Notes under the pieces: generated by a model
Seen by the model: only the letters and a program-made list of their open reading frames with translations
What the model was told of the DNA's origin: nothing
The model's database searches: none
Source of the DNA: an uncultured Ilumatobacter sp.
GTDB lineage: Bacteria; Actinomycetota; Acidimicrobiia; Acidimicrobiales; Ilumatobacteraceae
DNA: 64,000 nt
Assembly (NCBI GenBank): GCA_905480335.1
Contig: CAJQPY010000004.1
Coordinates: 144,992-208,991, forward strand
Direction: 5' to 3'
Program-made: the position numbers and the translations under genes
Shown here: positions 21,768 to 33,874 of the stretch, piece after piece
How the letters are laid out: the number at the start of each line of letters is the position of its first letter
How positions within the stretch are numbered: the stretch's first letter is position 1

Positions 21768-22546
21768 TGCGCCGCCTCGACCACGTATTCACCCTGCTCG
21801 GTGAACCCGACGATTCGGCCGCCAAGTTCGAGCGCTCCCTGGAGGGCGGAGCGAGTCGAGCGGCGCCATTCTCCGACTGCCGCCGAGTCGGTTCGGCGAA
21901 GCGTGACAACGTCGTCGGGTGTCGGCACGAGCGTCCGTTCACCAACGCCGGGGCCGCTGTCGCTCTGCGCGCCCTCGCCGACGACGGGCCACGCCATCAG
22001 CAGGCGGTCGGATTCGTCGCCAGCATTGATCGCGTCTGTCATCGTTCCATAGAACGACGGCAAATACTCGTGCACCTCGGCACCGAGGATTTCGATGTTG
22101 AACCATGCGTTTCGGCGAACGAGCGGGTCGAAGGTCCATACGATCCACTCGATGTCGTGCTCCTCGGCCCAGCGGCGCTGGTGCATTTTCATCGCACGTC
22201 CGAGCCCCGAACGTCGGGCACCGGGGAGTAGGCCGGTGATGTGGCTGTGCAGCGCCGATCGGCCCTGGTGGCGAGCGAGGATGCCGACCGATGCACCCAG
22301 CATCCGTTCGTCGTCGCCACGTGTCTCGTATGCGGCGCTGACGTAGCCGCCCGAGTGGGAAACGGCCATCAAGATTTCAATCGACACGAGCTGGGCCACC
22401 GAACCCCACACCTGTTGAAAGACCTCTCCCAACTCGATCATCTCGTTAGCGGTGTGCAGCAGGCGGATCTCGATGTTGGCCAGCCCATGCGATGTCTTGG
22501 AGTCGGAGTGCTGCTCGTCACTGCCGTTGATGTCGATGGTGCTCAT
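21764..22546 (-). CDS. GNAT-family N-acyltransferase, partner of the racemase/OSBS
   Basis: About 260 residues. Central GNAT core with the acetyl-CoA loop TGLLPGARRSGLGRAMKMHQ, preceded by the strand GASVGILARH, and WIVWTFDPLVRRNAWFNIE further on, a motif of the COG3375-type proteins found next to N-acylamino acid racemases. It is expected to acylate, probably succinylate, an amino group. The gene is translationally coupled to the following enolase-superfamily gene (ATGA overlap). ATG at 22546 is chosen; a TTG four codons upstream is possible. Confidence 0.82.
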   Translation of the reverse strand: MSTIDINGSDEQHSDSKTSHGLANIEIRLLHTANEMIELGEVFQQVWGSVAQLVSIEILMAVSHSGGYVSAAYETRGDDERMLGASVGILARHQGRSALHSHITGLLPGARRSGLGRAMKMHQRRWAEEHDIEWIVWTFDPLVRRNAWFNIEILGAEVHEYLPSFYGTMTDAINAGDESDRLLMAWPVVGEGAQSDSGPGVGERTLVPTPDDVVTLRRTDSAAVGEWRRSTRSALQGALELGGRIVGFTEQGEYVVEAAQ

Positions 22547-22731
22547 GTCAACTCGCAATTCTCGTACCTGCCACGTGCCACGTGCGACACGGTAGGCGGT
22601 GCCAACCGCAAGCGCCTCACAAAATCCCGGGGCTCACGTCGTCCGCAGCTGCGATGAATATCGTGTCGCGTGGCACTTGACGGATCGTTCAGGGAGGGGG
22701 AGCCAGCCCGCAGATCAGATAGGCAGTGCTC

Positions 22732-24294
22732 ATGGCACGAATTCTGGTCACCGAAGAGATCGCCGAACGTGGGCTCGATCGTCTGCGGGAGGCCGGGCAC
22801 GAGGTCGATGTCCGGCTCGGGCTTTCCTCCGAGAAACTTCTCGAGGTGGTGCCCGGTGCCGCTGCGCTGATCATCCGCTCCGCCACCCAGGTCACCTCAG
22901 AGGTGCTCGGAGCAGGCGCCGACCTGATGGCCGTCGGACGTGCCGGAATCGGACTCGACAATGTCGACGTCGCTGCAGCCACTGCCCAAGGGGTGATGGT
23001 TGTCAATGCACCGCAGTCGAACATCGTTTCAGCCGCCGAGCACACGATGGCCTTGCTGCTCGCGTCGGCCCGCAACGTTCCGCAAGCCCACGCTGCCCTG
23101 GTCGACGGTCGTTGGGAACGCAGCAAGTGGGAGGGCGTCGAACTCGTCGACAAGACCCTCGGTGTCGTTGGTCTCGGCCGCATTGGCAAGCTGGTCGCCG
23201 ACCGAGCCAAGGCCTTCGGCATGCGTCTGGTCGCGTATGACCCATTTGTTTCCGAGGACCGCTCTCGCCAAATGGGGGTTGAGTTGCTCGATCTCGATCA
23301 GGTGGTGGCCGAGTCCGACTTCCTCACCGTGCACCTTCCCAAGACCCCCGAGACGTTGGGGTTAGTTAATCGCGATTTGCTCGTGAAGGCGAAAGCATCC
23401 CTGCGAATTATCAACGTGGCCCGTGGGGGCATCGTTCACGAGCAGGACCTGGCCGACTGCTTAAATGACGGCATCATCGCCGGAGCGGCGCTCGACGTGT
23501 TCTCGGCCGAGCCGATGACCGAGTCGCCGCTTTTCGCGATCCCGTCGGTGGTCGTCACGCCTCACCTGGGCGCAAGCACGCGTGAGGCGCAGGACAAGGC
23601 CGGCGACACCATCGCATCGATGATCGAGCTGGCATTGGCTGGCGACTTTGTCCCGTTCGCTGTCAACGTAAATGCGGCCGAGGCGAACGAGACGATCCGT
23701 CCGTTCCTGCCGTTGGCCGAGCGACTAGGGAGCCTCTTCGAATCCCTCGCCGGCGGCACTCCCGATGTTTTGGAAGTGTGTGTCGAGGGTGAGATCGCCG
23801 GGTACGACACGCGTATCCTCGAACTTGCAGTTCTCAAGGGATTCTTCGGGTCGATCACCGAAGATCCGGTCACCTACGTCAATGCGCCACAGCTCGCGAA
23901 GGATCACGGGCTCGAAGTCCGTGAGGTCACCTGCGCCACATCGGCCGACTACGTCAACTTGCTCACCGTCAGCGGTGGCGCTCACAAGATCAGCGGGACG
24001 CTCTCGGGCCCCAAGGCCGATCAGCGGGTGACGAATATCGATGGCGTTCCCTTCGACGTGCCGCCCGCTGACAACATGGTGGTGATCACCAACGACGACC
24101 GTCCGGGGGTGATCGGCACCGTCGGCACGTTGCTGGGCCACGCAGAGGTGAACATTGCAGACATGGATGTAAGTCGGACCGACGATGACAAGGCTGTGAT
24201 GCTGATCGCTCCGACCAAGCCGGTCCCAGCCCCGGTTCTAGACGACCTCCGCGCTGCGCCGGGGATCGTCAATGTCAAAACCCTTTCCACTTGA
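22732..24294 (+). CDS. serA: D-3-phosphoglycerate dehydrogenase
   Basis: 520 residues, the long actinobacterial form. First step of serine synthesis: 3-phosphoglycerate to 3-phosphohydroxypyruvate with NAD+. Rossmann motif GVVGLGRIGKLVADRAKAFG, catalytic Arg in NVARGGIV, Glu in FSAEP and His in VTPHLGAST. Then come the intervening ASB domain and a C-terminal ACT domain (VVITNDDRPGVIGTVGTLLG), which in mycobacteria mediates serine feedback inhibition. ATG at 22732, with a GTG two codons earlier. AGGGAGGGGG about 30 nt upstream is too far to be the ribosome site. Monocistronic. Confidence 0.97.
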   Translation: MARILVTEEIAERGLDRLREAGHEVDVRLGLSSEKLLEVVPGAAALIIRSATQVTSEVLGAGADLMAVGRAGIGLDNVDVAAATAQGVMVVNAPQSNIVSAAEHTMALLLASARNVPQAHAALVDGRWERSKWEGVELVDKTLGVVGLGRIGKLVADRAKAFGMRLVAYDPFVSEDRSRQMGVELLDLDQVVAESDFLTVHLPKTPETLGLVNRDLLVKAKASLRIINVARGGIVHEQDLADCLNDGIIAGAALDVFSAEPMTESPLFAIPSVVVTPHLGASTREAQDKAGDTIASMIELALAGDFVPFAVNVNAAEANETIRPFLPLAERLGSLFESLAGGTPDVLEVCVEGEIAGYDTRILELAVLKGFFGSITEDPVTYVNAPQLAKDHGLEVREVTCATSADYVNLLTVSGGAHKISGTLSGPKADQRVTNIDGVPFDVPPADNMVVITNDDRPGVIGTVGTLLGHAEVNIADMDVSRTDDDKAVMLIAPTKPVPAPVLDDLRAAPGIVNVKTLST

Positions 24295-24324
24295 ATCGCT
24301 CCGCCGCCCGGTGACAGGACGGCG

Positions 24325-25134
24325 TCAGCAGGGGAGGGATTGAGCGGTGCGGATCGCCTCGGCTCGAGCTGCTTTGGCGAAGTCGTCGCCGTTGCCCGCA
24401 TACAAGATGGCGCGTGATGAGTTGACAATCAGCTCGCGTCCGTTTGACCCGGCGCCGTGTTCCAGCACCGTGGCAGCATCGCCGCCCTGCGCGCCGACGC
24501 CGGGAACGAGCAGCGGGAGATCGCCGACGATTGAGCGGACCTCGGCCAACTCGTCCGGATAGGTGGCGCCGACGACGAGCCCACACTCGCCGAGGGCGGA
24601 CCACTCGTTGGCTACTCGTTCGGCGACGTGCACATACAGCGGCCGGCTGTCGCTGACCAGCGATTGGAAGTCATCCCCACCTGGGTTACTCGTGCGGCAC
24701 AGCAAGATGACACCACTGTCTCCGGGGTGATCGAAGAACGGCTCGATCGAATCGGTCCCCATGTAGGGATTGATGGTGACCGCATGTGCCATGTAGCGGT
24801 CGAAGGCCTCGTGGGCGTATTGCGTTGCGGTCGATCCGATGTCGCCGCGCTTCGCATCAAGAATCAGCGTCGTATCGGGGTACTCGGTGCGGATATAGCT
24901 GCAAATGTTCTCCAGCGCGTCCTCGTCTCCCTGACTCGCAAAGTATGCAATCTGCGGCTTGAACGCGCACGCGAGATCGGCGGTGGCATCGATGATCTCC
25001 CGACAGAACCGTTCTGTTGCATCGGGGGCACGGGCGACCGATGCCGGGTATCGCGCAGGATCTGGGTCGAGTCCGATGCAGAGCATCGAGCCTGCTGCCG
25101 ACCACGAACGTTCGAGCTGCGCATGGAATCCCAC
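24325..25134 (-). CDS. pyrF: Orotidine 5'-phosphate decarboxylase (type 2)
   Basis: 269 residues. Last step of UMP synthesis. The family signature LDAKRGDIGSTA carries the catalytic Asp-Lys-Asp set, and LCIGLDPDPARYP, ACAFKPQIAYF and LVPGVGAQGGD are typical of the longer type-2 enzyme of actinobacteria and proteobacteria. The GTG start at 25134 is the first in frame. It may be transcribed with the upstream ferredoxin and sunset-domain genes (67-bp and 33-bp gaps); no functional link is obvious. It converges on serA with 30 bp between stops. Confidence 0.95.
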   Translation of the reverse strand: MGFHAQLERSWSAAGSMLCIGLDPDPARYPASVARAPDATERFCREIIDATADLACAFKPQIAYFASQGDEDALENICSYIRTEYPDTTLILDAKRGDIGSTATQYAHEAFDRYMAHAVTINPYMGTDSIEPFFDHPGDSGVILLCRTSNPGGDDFQSLVSDSRPLYVHVAERVANEWSALGECGLVVGATYPDELAEVRSIVGDLPLLVPGVGAQGGDAATVLEHGAGSNGRELIVNSSRAILYAGNGDDFAKAARAEAIRTAQSLPC

Positions 25135-25201
25135 GGCGCAGCAACCTATCCGAACCGGGGAGCTCGACAGTCCGGCTCAACAGCGTGGCGAGATTGGCAG
25201 A

Positions 25202-25390
25202 TCACTCGACGCTGATTGCGGCGGTGGGACACATGTCGGCCGCCTCACGGACTTTCTCGTGCAGTTCCTCGCCCGGCTCCTCCTGCAGGATGTAAAGGTA
25301 GCCGTCGCTGCGCACCTCGAAGACCTCTGGGCAGACCTGCATGCACGCGCCCGTGGATGCGCAAACGTCGAAATCGACCGTGACCTTCAT
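25202..25390 (-). CDS. Ferredoxin of the 3Fe-4S type
   Basis: 62 residues. Cluster ligands are C10, C16 and C20 in CASTGACMQVCPEVF plus C54 in MCPTAAISV. The position that would be the second Cys of a 4Fe-4S motif is Ser-Thr here, which marks the 3Fe-4S ferredoxins that often serve cytochrome P450 or related oxygenases in actinobacteria. No P450 lies in this window. ATG at 25390. Cytosolic electron carrier; the partner is unknown. Confidence 0.93.
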   Translation of the reverse strand: MKVTVDFDVCASTGACMQVCPEVFEVRSDGYLYILQEEPGEELHEKVREAADMCPTAAISVE

Positions 25391-25423
25391 GGTGAAACCC
25401 CCATCTCGCTGCTGAACTGCCGA

Positions 25424-25909
25424 TCAGTTCTTCGCCTGACGGTAGCCGTCGGCACGCGCTGCGCTAGCACTCTGGTAGCAGCGCTCAGCCTTCGTGCGGT
25501 CGTAGAAGCGGCCGCCGGGGATGTGGAAGATCCCCGAGTTGTCGTTCGCCTTGATCGGATGGGAGATCGGGCATGTTCCGTCGTCGTCAGGCCCGATCCA
25601 GCCGCCGATGTCTCCGTCGCTGGATCGCGCCTCGGGAGCGTCGACGAGTGCGTTGACGAACGAGGCAGCAGCATTCGGTGTGGCGTCGGCTCTGCGGTCC
25701 CCAGCCGTACCTGTTGAGTCGGTCGTTGGGGGCCTGCTCTTGCCGGAATCGGCTGCCGGGGGCACGGGAACTGGTAACGGCGGCCATTCCGGCGGCCCAG
25801 CAGGTTCAGCGAGGTTACGGTCACGCCACGAGGAGTACACGACGCCACCGACTGCTCCGATCAGGAGCAACCAGAGTGATCGTCGGACCATCACTACGAT
25901 TAATGCCAT
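25424..25909 (-). CDS. Membrane-anchored protein with C-terminal sunset domain
   Basis: About 161 residues. An N-terminal membrane helix (SLWLLLIGAVGGVVYSS) and a Pro/Ala/Ser-rich linker are followed by a C-terminal segment CPISHPIKANDNSGIFHIPG and GGRFYDRTKAERCYQSAS. This C-P-I-K ... Y/F-H-x-PG ... Y-x-x-T-x-x-E-x-C pattern is the sunset domain, a small conserved module of unknown function found at C-termini in actinobacteria. The two conserved cysteines probably pair outside the cell (inference). Start among GTG 25918, ATG 25909 or ATG 25891 is uncertain. Confidence 0.75.
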   Translation of the reverse strand: MALIVVMVRRSLWLLLIGAVGGVVYSSWRDRNLAEPAGPPEWPPLPVPVPPAADSGKSRPPTTDSTGTAGDRRADATPNAAASFVNALVDAPEARSSDGDIGGWIGPDDDGTCPISHPIKANDNSGIFHIPGGRFYDRTKAERCYQSASAARADGYRQAKN

Positions 25910-25938
25910 CTCGACCACCGTAGTCGGGCCAGGACGAC

Positions 25939-29247
<3,309 letters not shown>

Positions 29248-29387
29248 GTGGTTGCTGGGGCTGGGCCGGAGAAGACGAGGCCGGCAGTTCGACGATGGGT
29301 GTGATCGGGCGGCGAATCCTCAATTCGCTGGTGCCACCCTCCGCCGCGTAAGCCGAAACGCAGTTCGCCGTCCGGCGGCGCATGTGT

Positions 29388-29393
29388 GACACT
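29388..29393 (+). promoter_or_regulatory. Candidate -10 box of the ABC operon (leaderless)
   Basis: GACACT ends 6 nt before the ATG at 29400. The hexamer is a weaker match (GANNNT) than others here, but its spacing is the same, and no ribosome site is visible. Confidence 0.3.
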
Positions 29394-29399
29394 GCGGGC

Positions 29400-30329
29400 A
29401 TGACGTCCCGGCCGGTGGTCTCCGCGCGTGCACTCGTCAAGCGCTTCGGTGGTTTCACCGCGGTCGACGGCATCGACGTCCAGATCGCTCCCGGTGAGGC
29501 GTTCGGGTTCCTCGGCCCCAACGGTGCCGGCAAGACGTCGACGATGCGGATGATCGGCTGCGTGTCGCCCGTGACCGACGGAGAGTTGCGGATCTTCGGG
29601 CTGGATGCGGCGACGAACGGACGCACGATCCGAGGTCGCATAGGCGTGGTCCCGCAGCTCGACCAGTTGGACAGCGAACTGACCGTCGTCGAGAACCTCT
29701 TGATCTACGGGAGGTACTTCGATCTCAGCCGGGCGCAGTGCCGGGCGAAGGCCGACGAGTTGATCGACTTCGTCCAGCTCGACGAGAAACGCATGAGTAA
29801 AGTCGACTCCCTGTCCGGCGGTCAGAAGCGCCGGGTGAGCATCGCCCGGTCGCTGGTCAACGACCCCGAGCTCCTATTGCTCGACGAGCCGACGACCGGC
29901 CTCGACCCGCAGGCACGTCACGTTCTGTGGGATCGGTTGTACCAGTTGAAGGAACGTGGGGCCACACAGGTGATCACCACGCACTTCATGGATGAAGCGG
30001 AGCAGCTTTGCGATCGGTTGGTCGTGATGGACGGTGGCCTGATCGTCGCCGAGGGATCGCCGCAGAGTCTGATCCGCGAACACGTTCGACGTGAGGTCCT
30101 CGAGGTCCGCTTCGGCTACGGACGCAATCAGGAGCAACTGCCGGCACTCGACGGCGTCGGGAGCCGGATCGAGGTGCTTCCGGATCGGTTGCTGATCTAC
30201 GACGACGACGGCGAGGCGGCACTGTCCGAACTGCACCGGCGTGAGATCGTGCCGGACAGTGCGCTCGTGCGGCGCAGCAGTCTCGAGGACGTGTTCCTCA
30301 AGCTGACCGGCCGGACGTTGGTCGAGTGA
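29400..30329 (+). CDS. ABC-2 exporter ATP-binding protein (NodI/DrrA-like)
   Basis: 309 residues. Walker A GPNGAGKTSTM, Q-loop VVPQLDQLD, signature LSGGQKRRVSIA, Walker B LLLLDEPTTGLDP and H-loop ITTHFMDEAEQLCD are intact. The protein is closest in pattern to NodI/DrrA ATPases that drive two-gene ABC-2 exporters. First gene of a three-gene operon: its stop overlaps the next start by 4 bp. ATG at 29400 is preferred over 29382 because family homology begins at MTSRPVVSARALVKRFGG. The exported substrate is unknown. Confidence 0.95.
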   Translation: MTSRPVVSARALVKRFGGFTAVDGIDVQIAPGEAFGFLGPNGAGKTSTMRMIGCVSPVTDGELRIFGLDAATNGRTIRGRIGVVPQLDQLDSELTVVENLLIYGRYFDLSRAQCRAKADELIDFVQLDEKRMSKVDSLSGGQKRRVSIARSLVNDPELLLLDEPTTGLDPQARHVLWDRLYQLKERGATQVITTHFMDEAEQLCDRLVVMDGGLIVAEGSPQSLIREHVRREVLEVRFGYGRNQEQLPALDGVGSRIEVLPDRLLIYDDDGEAALSELHRREIVPDSALVRRSSLEDVFLKLTGRTLVE

Positions 30330-31120
30330 GCCACGCGATCTCCTCGTGGGGTCCGGTACGGGTGTACTTCCGGGACTGGACGTACTTTCGGTTGGTTTGG
30401 CGGACGGCACTGTTCGGCTCGGTTGCGCAGCCACTCATGTATCTGTTGGGGGTTGGGCTCGGGATCGGTGAACTCGTCGACAGCGGCCCGGGCGGTACCG
30501 ACGCCCTCGGTGGGGTCTCGTACTTCGCGTTCTATGCGACGGCGTTGCTCGCCACGACTCCAATGTTCGTCCTCGGTCAGGAGGCGCTGTGGCCGACGAT
30601 GGACGGTTTCACCTGGTCGCAGGCACACCAGGCGATGATCGCCACGTCGCTGACCTCGCGTGACGTCGCACTCGGCAAGGGTCTGTATTACTCGCTTCGC
30701 GGGATATTCACGTGCACCGGGGTTGCGCTCGTGCTCGCGTGCTTTGACGACACGCGATCGTGGGGCCTCGTCGCAGCCGTTCCGGTCGGCGTGCTGACCG
30801 GGCTCGCGTTCGCCATGCCGATCGCCGCGTGGATCGCCACCCGTCAGACCGACAACTCGTTCTCGGCAGTCCTGCGTTTCGGCATCATCCCCATGTTCCT
30901 CTTCGGTGGCGCCTTCTATCCGGTCGACCAGTTGCCGTCCGCGCTCGCCGTCATGGCGCGGATGACGCCGATCTGGCACGGGATCGCGTTGTGTCGGGGC
31001 CTCGTTCTCGGAGGGCTTGACGCCGCCACCGGAATCGTCCACCTCCTCGTGCTGCTTGGTTTCGTCGTCGCCGGGAGCGTGGCGGCGGCGATCAGCTTCG
31101 ATCGGCGGCTCCGCCCGTGA
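30326..31120 (+). CDS. ABC-2 type permease (first)
   Basis: 264 residues with six hydrophobic segments, among them LFGSVAQPLMYLLGVGLGIG, LVAAVPVGVLTGLAFAMPIA, FGIIPMFLFGGAFYPVDQLP and HLLVLLGFVVAGSVAAAIS. FLFGGAFYPVDQLP is the typical ABC-2 (NodJ-like) signature region. It starts with GTG inside the end of the ATPase gene (4-bp overlap) and overlaps the next permease in the same way, implying tight translational coupling. It forms the membrane channel with the second permease, probably as a heterodimer. Confidence 0.93.
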   Translation: MSHAISSWGPVRVYFRDWTYFRLVWRTALFGSVAQPLMYLLGVGLGIGELVDSGPGGTDALGGVSYFAFYATALLATTPMFVLGQEALWPTMDGFTWSQAHQAMIATSLTSRDVALGKGLYYSLRGIFTCTGVALVLACFDDTRSWGLVAAVPVGVLTGLAFAMPIAAWIATRQTDNSFSAVLRFGIIPMFLFGGAFYPVDQLPSALAVMARMTPIWHGIALCRGLVLGGLDAATGIVHLLVLLGFVVAGSVAAAISFDRRLRP

Positions 31121-31923
31121 GCGCAGCGTCGCTGCCGCTGCGCATCGTCCCGTCGGTGTTGTTCGACATTCGTCGTCCGCAGCGAATGATGGAACGCAGC
31201 CTGTACGTGTACAAACGCGGCTGGATGGTGCTCCTGAGCGGGTTTGTCGAGCCGCTCTTCTACCTGCTGTCGATCCGCGTCGGGCTCGCAGCGCTCGTCG
31301 GCGACGTCGAAACCGGGGGCGTGCTGGTTCCCTACGACCAATTCGTGGCACCGGGCCTGATGGCGGCGGCCGCGATGAACGGGGCGATCTTCGAGTGCAC
31401 GGCGAACGTTTTCTACAAGATCAAGCACTCGAAGCTCTATGACGCGGTCCTCGCAACGCCGATGTCAGCTGGCGACGTCGCGTTCGGCGAGATCAGCGGT
31501 GCCGTCGTGCGGAGCGCGATCTACTCGGTGGCATTCGCACTCACGATGTGGGTGCTCGGGATGGTCGAGTCGCCGTGGTTCGTATTGGCGATCCCGGCGG
31601 CGACCTTGATCGGCCTTGCGTTCGCGTCGCTCGGAATGGCGCTCACCACATTCATGCGGTCGTGGGAGGACTTCGAATACGTGCCGGCGATCACCCTCCC
31701 GCTGTTCTTGTTCTCGACGACGTTCTACCCGATCTCCCAGTACGGGCAGTGGAGCTGGGTCGTCGGGTTCAGTCCGCTGTATCACGGTGTCGAACTCGTG
31801 CGGGCGGCGAACCTCGGGCAGTGGGACGCCTCAATCGTCGGGCACGTTGCCGTGCTGGTCGCGCTCTCGTTCGTGGGCGTGACGGTTGCCTCACGACGCA
31901 TCGCGCGGCTCCTGCTGACCTGA
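31117..31923 (+). CDS. ABC-2 type permease (second)
   Basis: 268 residues with six hydrophobic segments and the corresponding ABC-2 motif (LPLFLFSTTFYPISQYGQW). It has GTG start overlapping the previous stop by 4 bp. Sequence similarity to the first permease is visible in layout (FYPxxQ before segment 5, then PLYHGVELVRA against PIWHGIALCRG), so the two probably arose by duplication and work as a pair with the upstream ATPase. Substrate unknown; lipid-linked glycans and small secondary metabolites are typical of the family. Confidence 0.93.
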   Translation: MSAASLPLRIVPSVLFDIRRPQRMMERSLYVYKRGWMVLLSGFVEPLFYLLSIRVGLAALVGDVETGGVLVPYDQFVAPGLMAAAAMNGAIFECTANVFYKIKHSKLYDAVLATPMSAGDVAFGEISGAVVRSAIYSVAFALTMWVLGMVESPWFVLAIPAATLIGLAFASLGMALTTFMRSWEDFEYVPAITLPLFLFSTTFYPISQYGQWSWVVGFSPLYHGVELVRAANLGQWDASIVGHVAVLVALSFVGVTVASRRIARLLLT

Positions 31924-31938
31924 TTTCTCGCCGGTACG

Positions 31939-31998
31939 GTGAGTGCGGTGACTATCGACGACCTCGCAACACTCGACGCCTCCGCTCGGCAGATCTGA
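31939..31998 (+). other. Mini-ORF resembling an amidase N-terminus
   Basis: GTG at 31939 opens 19 codons reading VSAVTIDDLATLDASARQI before TGA. The DLATLDASA motif is like the first residues of amidase-signature enzymes (GatA/AtzF type), but the rest of such a gene is absent. It may be the stub of a deleted amidase gene, a chance frame or a short upstream ORF of the methyltransferase-MTHFR gene, which starts 7 bp after it. Confidence 0.25.
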
Positions 31999-32005
31999 GG
32001 CAGAC

Positions 32006-33862
32006 ATGGTCACCCGAGCCGGCTTCCGTGAACGCGTCGCGTCGCGTCCACTGCTCTTCGATGGCGCCACCGGCACCGTGCTGCAGAGTCGGCGGACCGG
32101 GCCGGGTCACGGCTTCGACGGGTTGAACCTGACCGCGCCTAACGTCGTGGCCGGTGCGCACCGGGCGTACGTTGCCGCGGGGGTCGACGTGGTCGAGACA
32201 AACACGTTCGGAGCGAACCGGTTTCGCCTCGATGAGCACGGGCTCGGCGATCGTGTTGCCGAGGTCAACTCGGCAGCGGTGGTCATCGCCCGCGATGTCG
32301 TGGCGGGAACCGACGTCTGGGTTGCCGGGTCGGTGGGCCCGCTCGGAGTTGTGCTCGCGCCGATCGGGCGCGTGATCGAGGCCGATGCCCGAGCGGCGTT
32401 TGTCGAGCAGATTGGTGCGCTCGTCGCAGCCGGGGTGGACCTCGTCGTGATCGAGACGATGCCGTCGATCCGCGAGGTGGAAATCGCTGCGCGTGTTGCT
32501 CGTGAAGTCGCACACGACGTCCCGATTATCACGATGATGACCTTCGTGGACGACGACCGGACCATCCTCGGTGCGGGCGCTGCGGAAGTTGCGCGGCAAC
32601 TTGCCGACCTCGACGTCGATGCCGTCGGCGTGAACTGCAGCAGCGGTCCGAACCAAGTGCTCCGGCTCACCAGTGCAATGCGTCACGTTGCTCCGGATGT
32701 CGCGATTGCCGCGATGCCGAATGCTGGATTCCCCGAACGAAATTCGTCGGGACGCGTTGCGTACCCGGCGACCCCCGAGTATTTCGCCGACTATGCCAGC
32801 GCCTTCGTCGACGCAGGGGTCTCCATCGTCGGCGGCTGCTGCGGCACCTCGGACGAACACGTCGCCGCGATGCGTCGAGCCATCGACCAGGGGCTCCCGT
32901 CGACGATTGTCCAATCGCGAGCACCGATCGTGTCGAGCGAGGAGGTCGAGTCGGTCTCGGCCGATCCGCCGACGGAACTTAAGCAGGCGCTGCAAACCGG
33001 ACGGTTCGTCACGACGGTCGAGATGCGGCCGCCGAAAGGCATCGCGACACAGAAGATGGTCGCGAGCGCTGCGATGCTCGGCGAGGCCGGTGCCGACTTC
33101 CTCGACATCGCTGACATCCCATTGGCGCGGATGCGGATGAGCGCGTGGGCTGCGGCCCACCTCGTTCAGACGCACGCGGACATCGAGACCATTCTCCATT
33201 TCCCAACGCGTGGGCGGAACCTGTTGCGCATCCAGGCCGACCTGCTCGCGGCTCACGCACTCGGGGTGCGGAACCTGTTCGTGACGATGGGCGACCCGGC
33301 ACGGATCGGGGACTACCCGGACGCCTCCGACGACTACGACCTGGCGTCGACCGGGCTGATCAAACTGCTCAAGGAACGGATGAATGTCGGGCTCGACCAG
33401 GCGGGAGCGCTGCTCGATCAGCCGACGCACTTCACCATCGGCTGTGCGACGTCGTTGACACCGTCGGACCCGGGGCGGGAGGCGGCGCTGCTCGCCAAGA
33501 AGATCCGTACGGGTGCCGACTTCGCGCTGACCCAACCGTGTTTCGACGCCGACAGCGCCCATTCGTTCATCGAACGACACCGCACGGTTAGTGACGGTGC
33601 CACGATCCCGCTGCTGCTTGGCATCCAGCCGCTGTTCAACGCGCGCAATGCTGAATTCCTGCACAACGAGGTTCCTGGCATCCGGATCCCGCAGCGCTAC
33701 CGCGACCGGATGCGCTCCGCCGACGATCCGACGACCGAGGGCGTTGCGATCGCGCTGGAGATCGTCGAGGAGCTGCGCGCCGACGTCCAGGGCGTGTACA
33801 TCATCCCGGCGTTCGGGCGCTATGACCTCGCCGCCGACCTCCTCGACGCCGTCGTCAGCTGA
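32006..33862 (+). CDS. Bifunctional homocysteine S-methyltransferase / methylenetetrahydrofolate reductase
   Basis: 618 residues, a natural fusion (YitJ type). Residues 1-295: homocysteine methyltransferase barrel with LLFDGATGTVLQ, VETNTFGANRFRL, VGVNCSSGP and zinc cysteines in VGGCCGTSDEHV. Residues 325-618: FAD-dependent MTHFR with TTVEMRPPKG, FVTMGDPARIGDYPD and FALTQPCFDADS. Together they reduce methylene-THF and pass the methyl group to homocysteine, giving methionine. This is separate from the MetE-like gene at 12.9 kb. ATG at 32006; GAGGCAGAC upstream could serve as a ribosome site. No riboswitch-like structure fits the 82-bp upstream gap. Confidence 0.93.
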   Translation: MVTRAGFRERVASRPLLFDGATGTVLQSRRTGPGHGFDGLNLTAPNVVAGAHRAYVAAGVDVVETNTFGANRFRLDEHGLGDRVAEVNSAAVVIARDVVAGTDVWVAGSVGPLGVVLAPIGRVIEADARAAFVEQIGALVAAGVDLVVIETMPSIREVEIAARVAREVAHDVPIITMMTFVDDDRTILGAGAAEVARQLADLDVDAVGVNCSSGPNQVLRLTSAMRHVAPDVAIAAMPNAGFPERNSSGRVAYPATPEYFADYASAFVDAGVSIVGGCCGTSDEHVAAMRRAIDQGLPSTIVQSRAPIVSSEEVESVSADPPTELKQALQTGRFVTTVEMRPPKGIATQKMVASAAMLGEAGADFLDIADIPLARMRMSAWAAAHLVQTHADIETILHFPTRGRNLLRIQADLLAAHALGVRNLFVTMGDPARIGDYPDASDDYDLASTGLIKLLKERMNVGLDQAGALLDQPTHFTIGCATSLTPSDPGREAALLAKKIRTGADFALTQPCFDADSAHSFIERHRTVSDGATIPLLLGIQPLFNARNAEFLHNEVPGIRIPQRYRDRMRSADDPTTEGVAIALEIVEELRADVQGVYIIPAFGRYDLAADLLDAVVS

Positions 33863-33874
33863 GCCGGCAAAGCC

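Noticed and set aside
30197..31351. 384-codon minus-strand frame over the ABC permeases
   Set aside because: Antisense to two well-supported permease genes, with composition unlike protein.
31924..32005. SAM or B12 riboswitch before the methyltransferase-MTHFR gene
   Set aside because: The 82-bp gap is too short and lacks the conserved boxes I would expect.
31952..33664. 570-codon minus-strand frame
   Set aside because: It lies antisense to the methyltransferase-MTHFR fusion, is Arg/His/Asp-rich and has no motifs; a shadow of the real gene.
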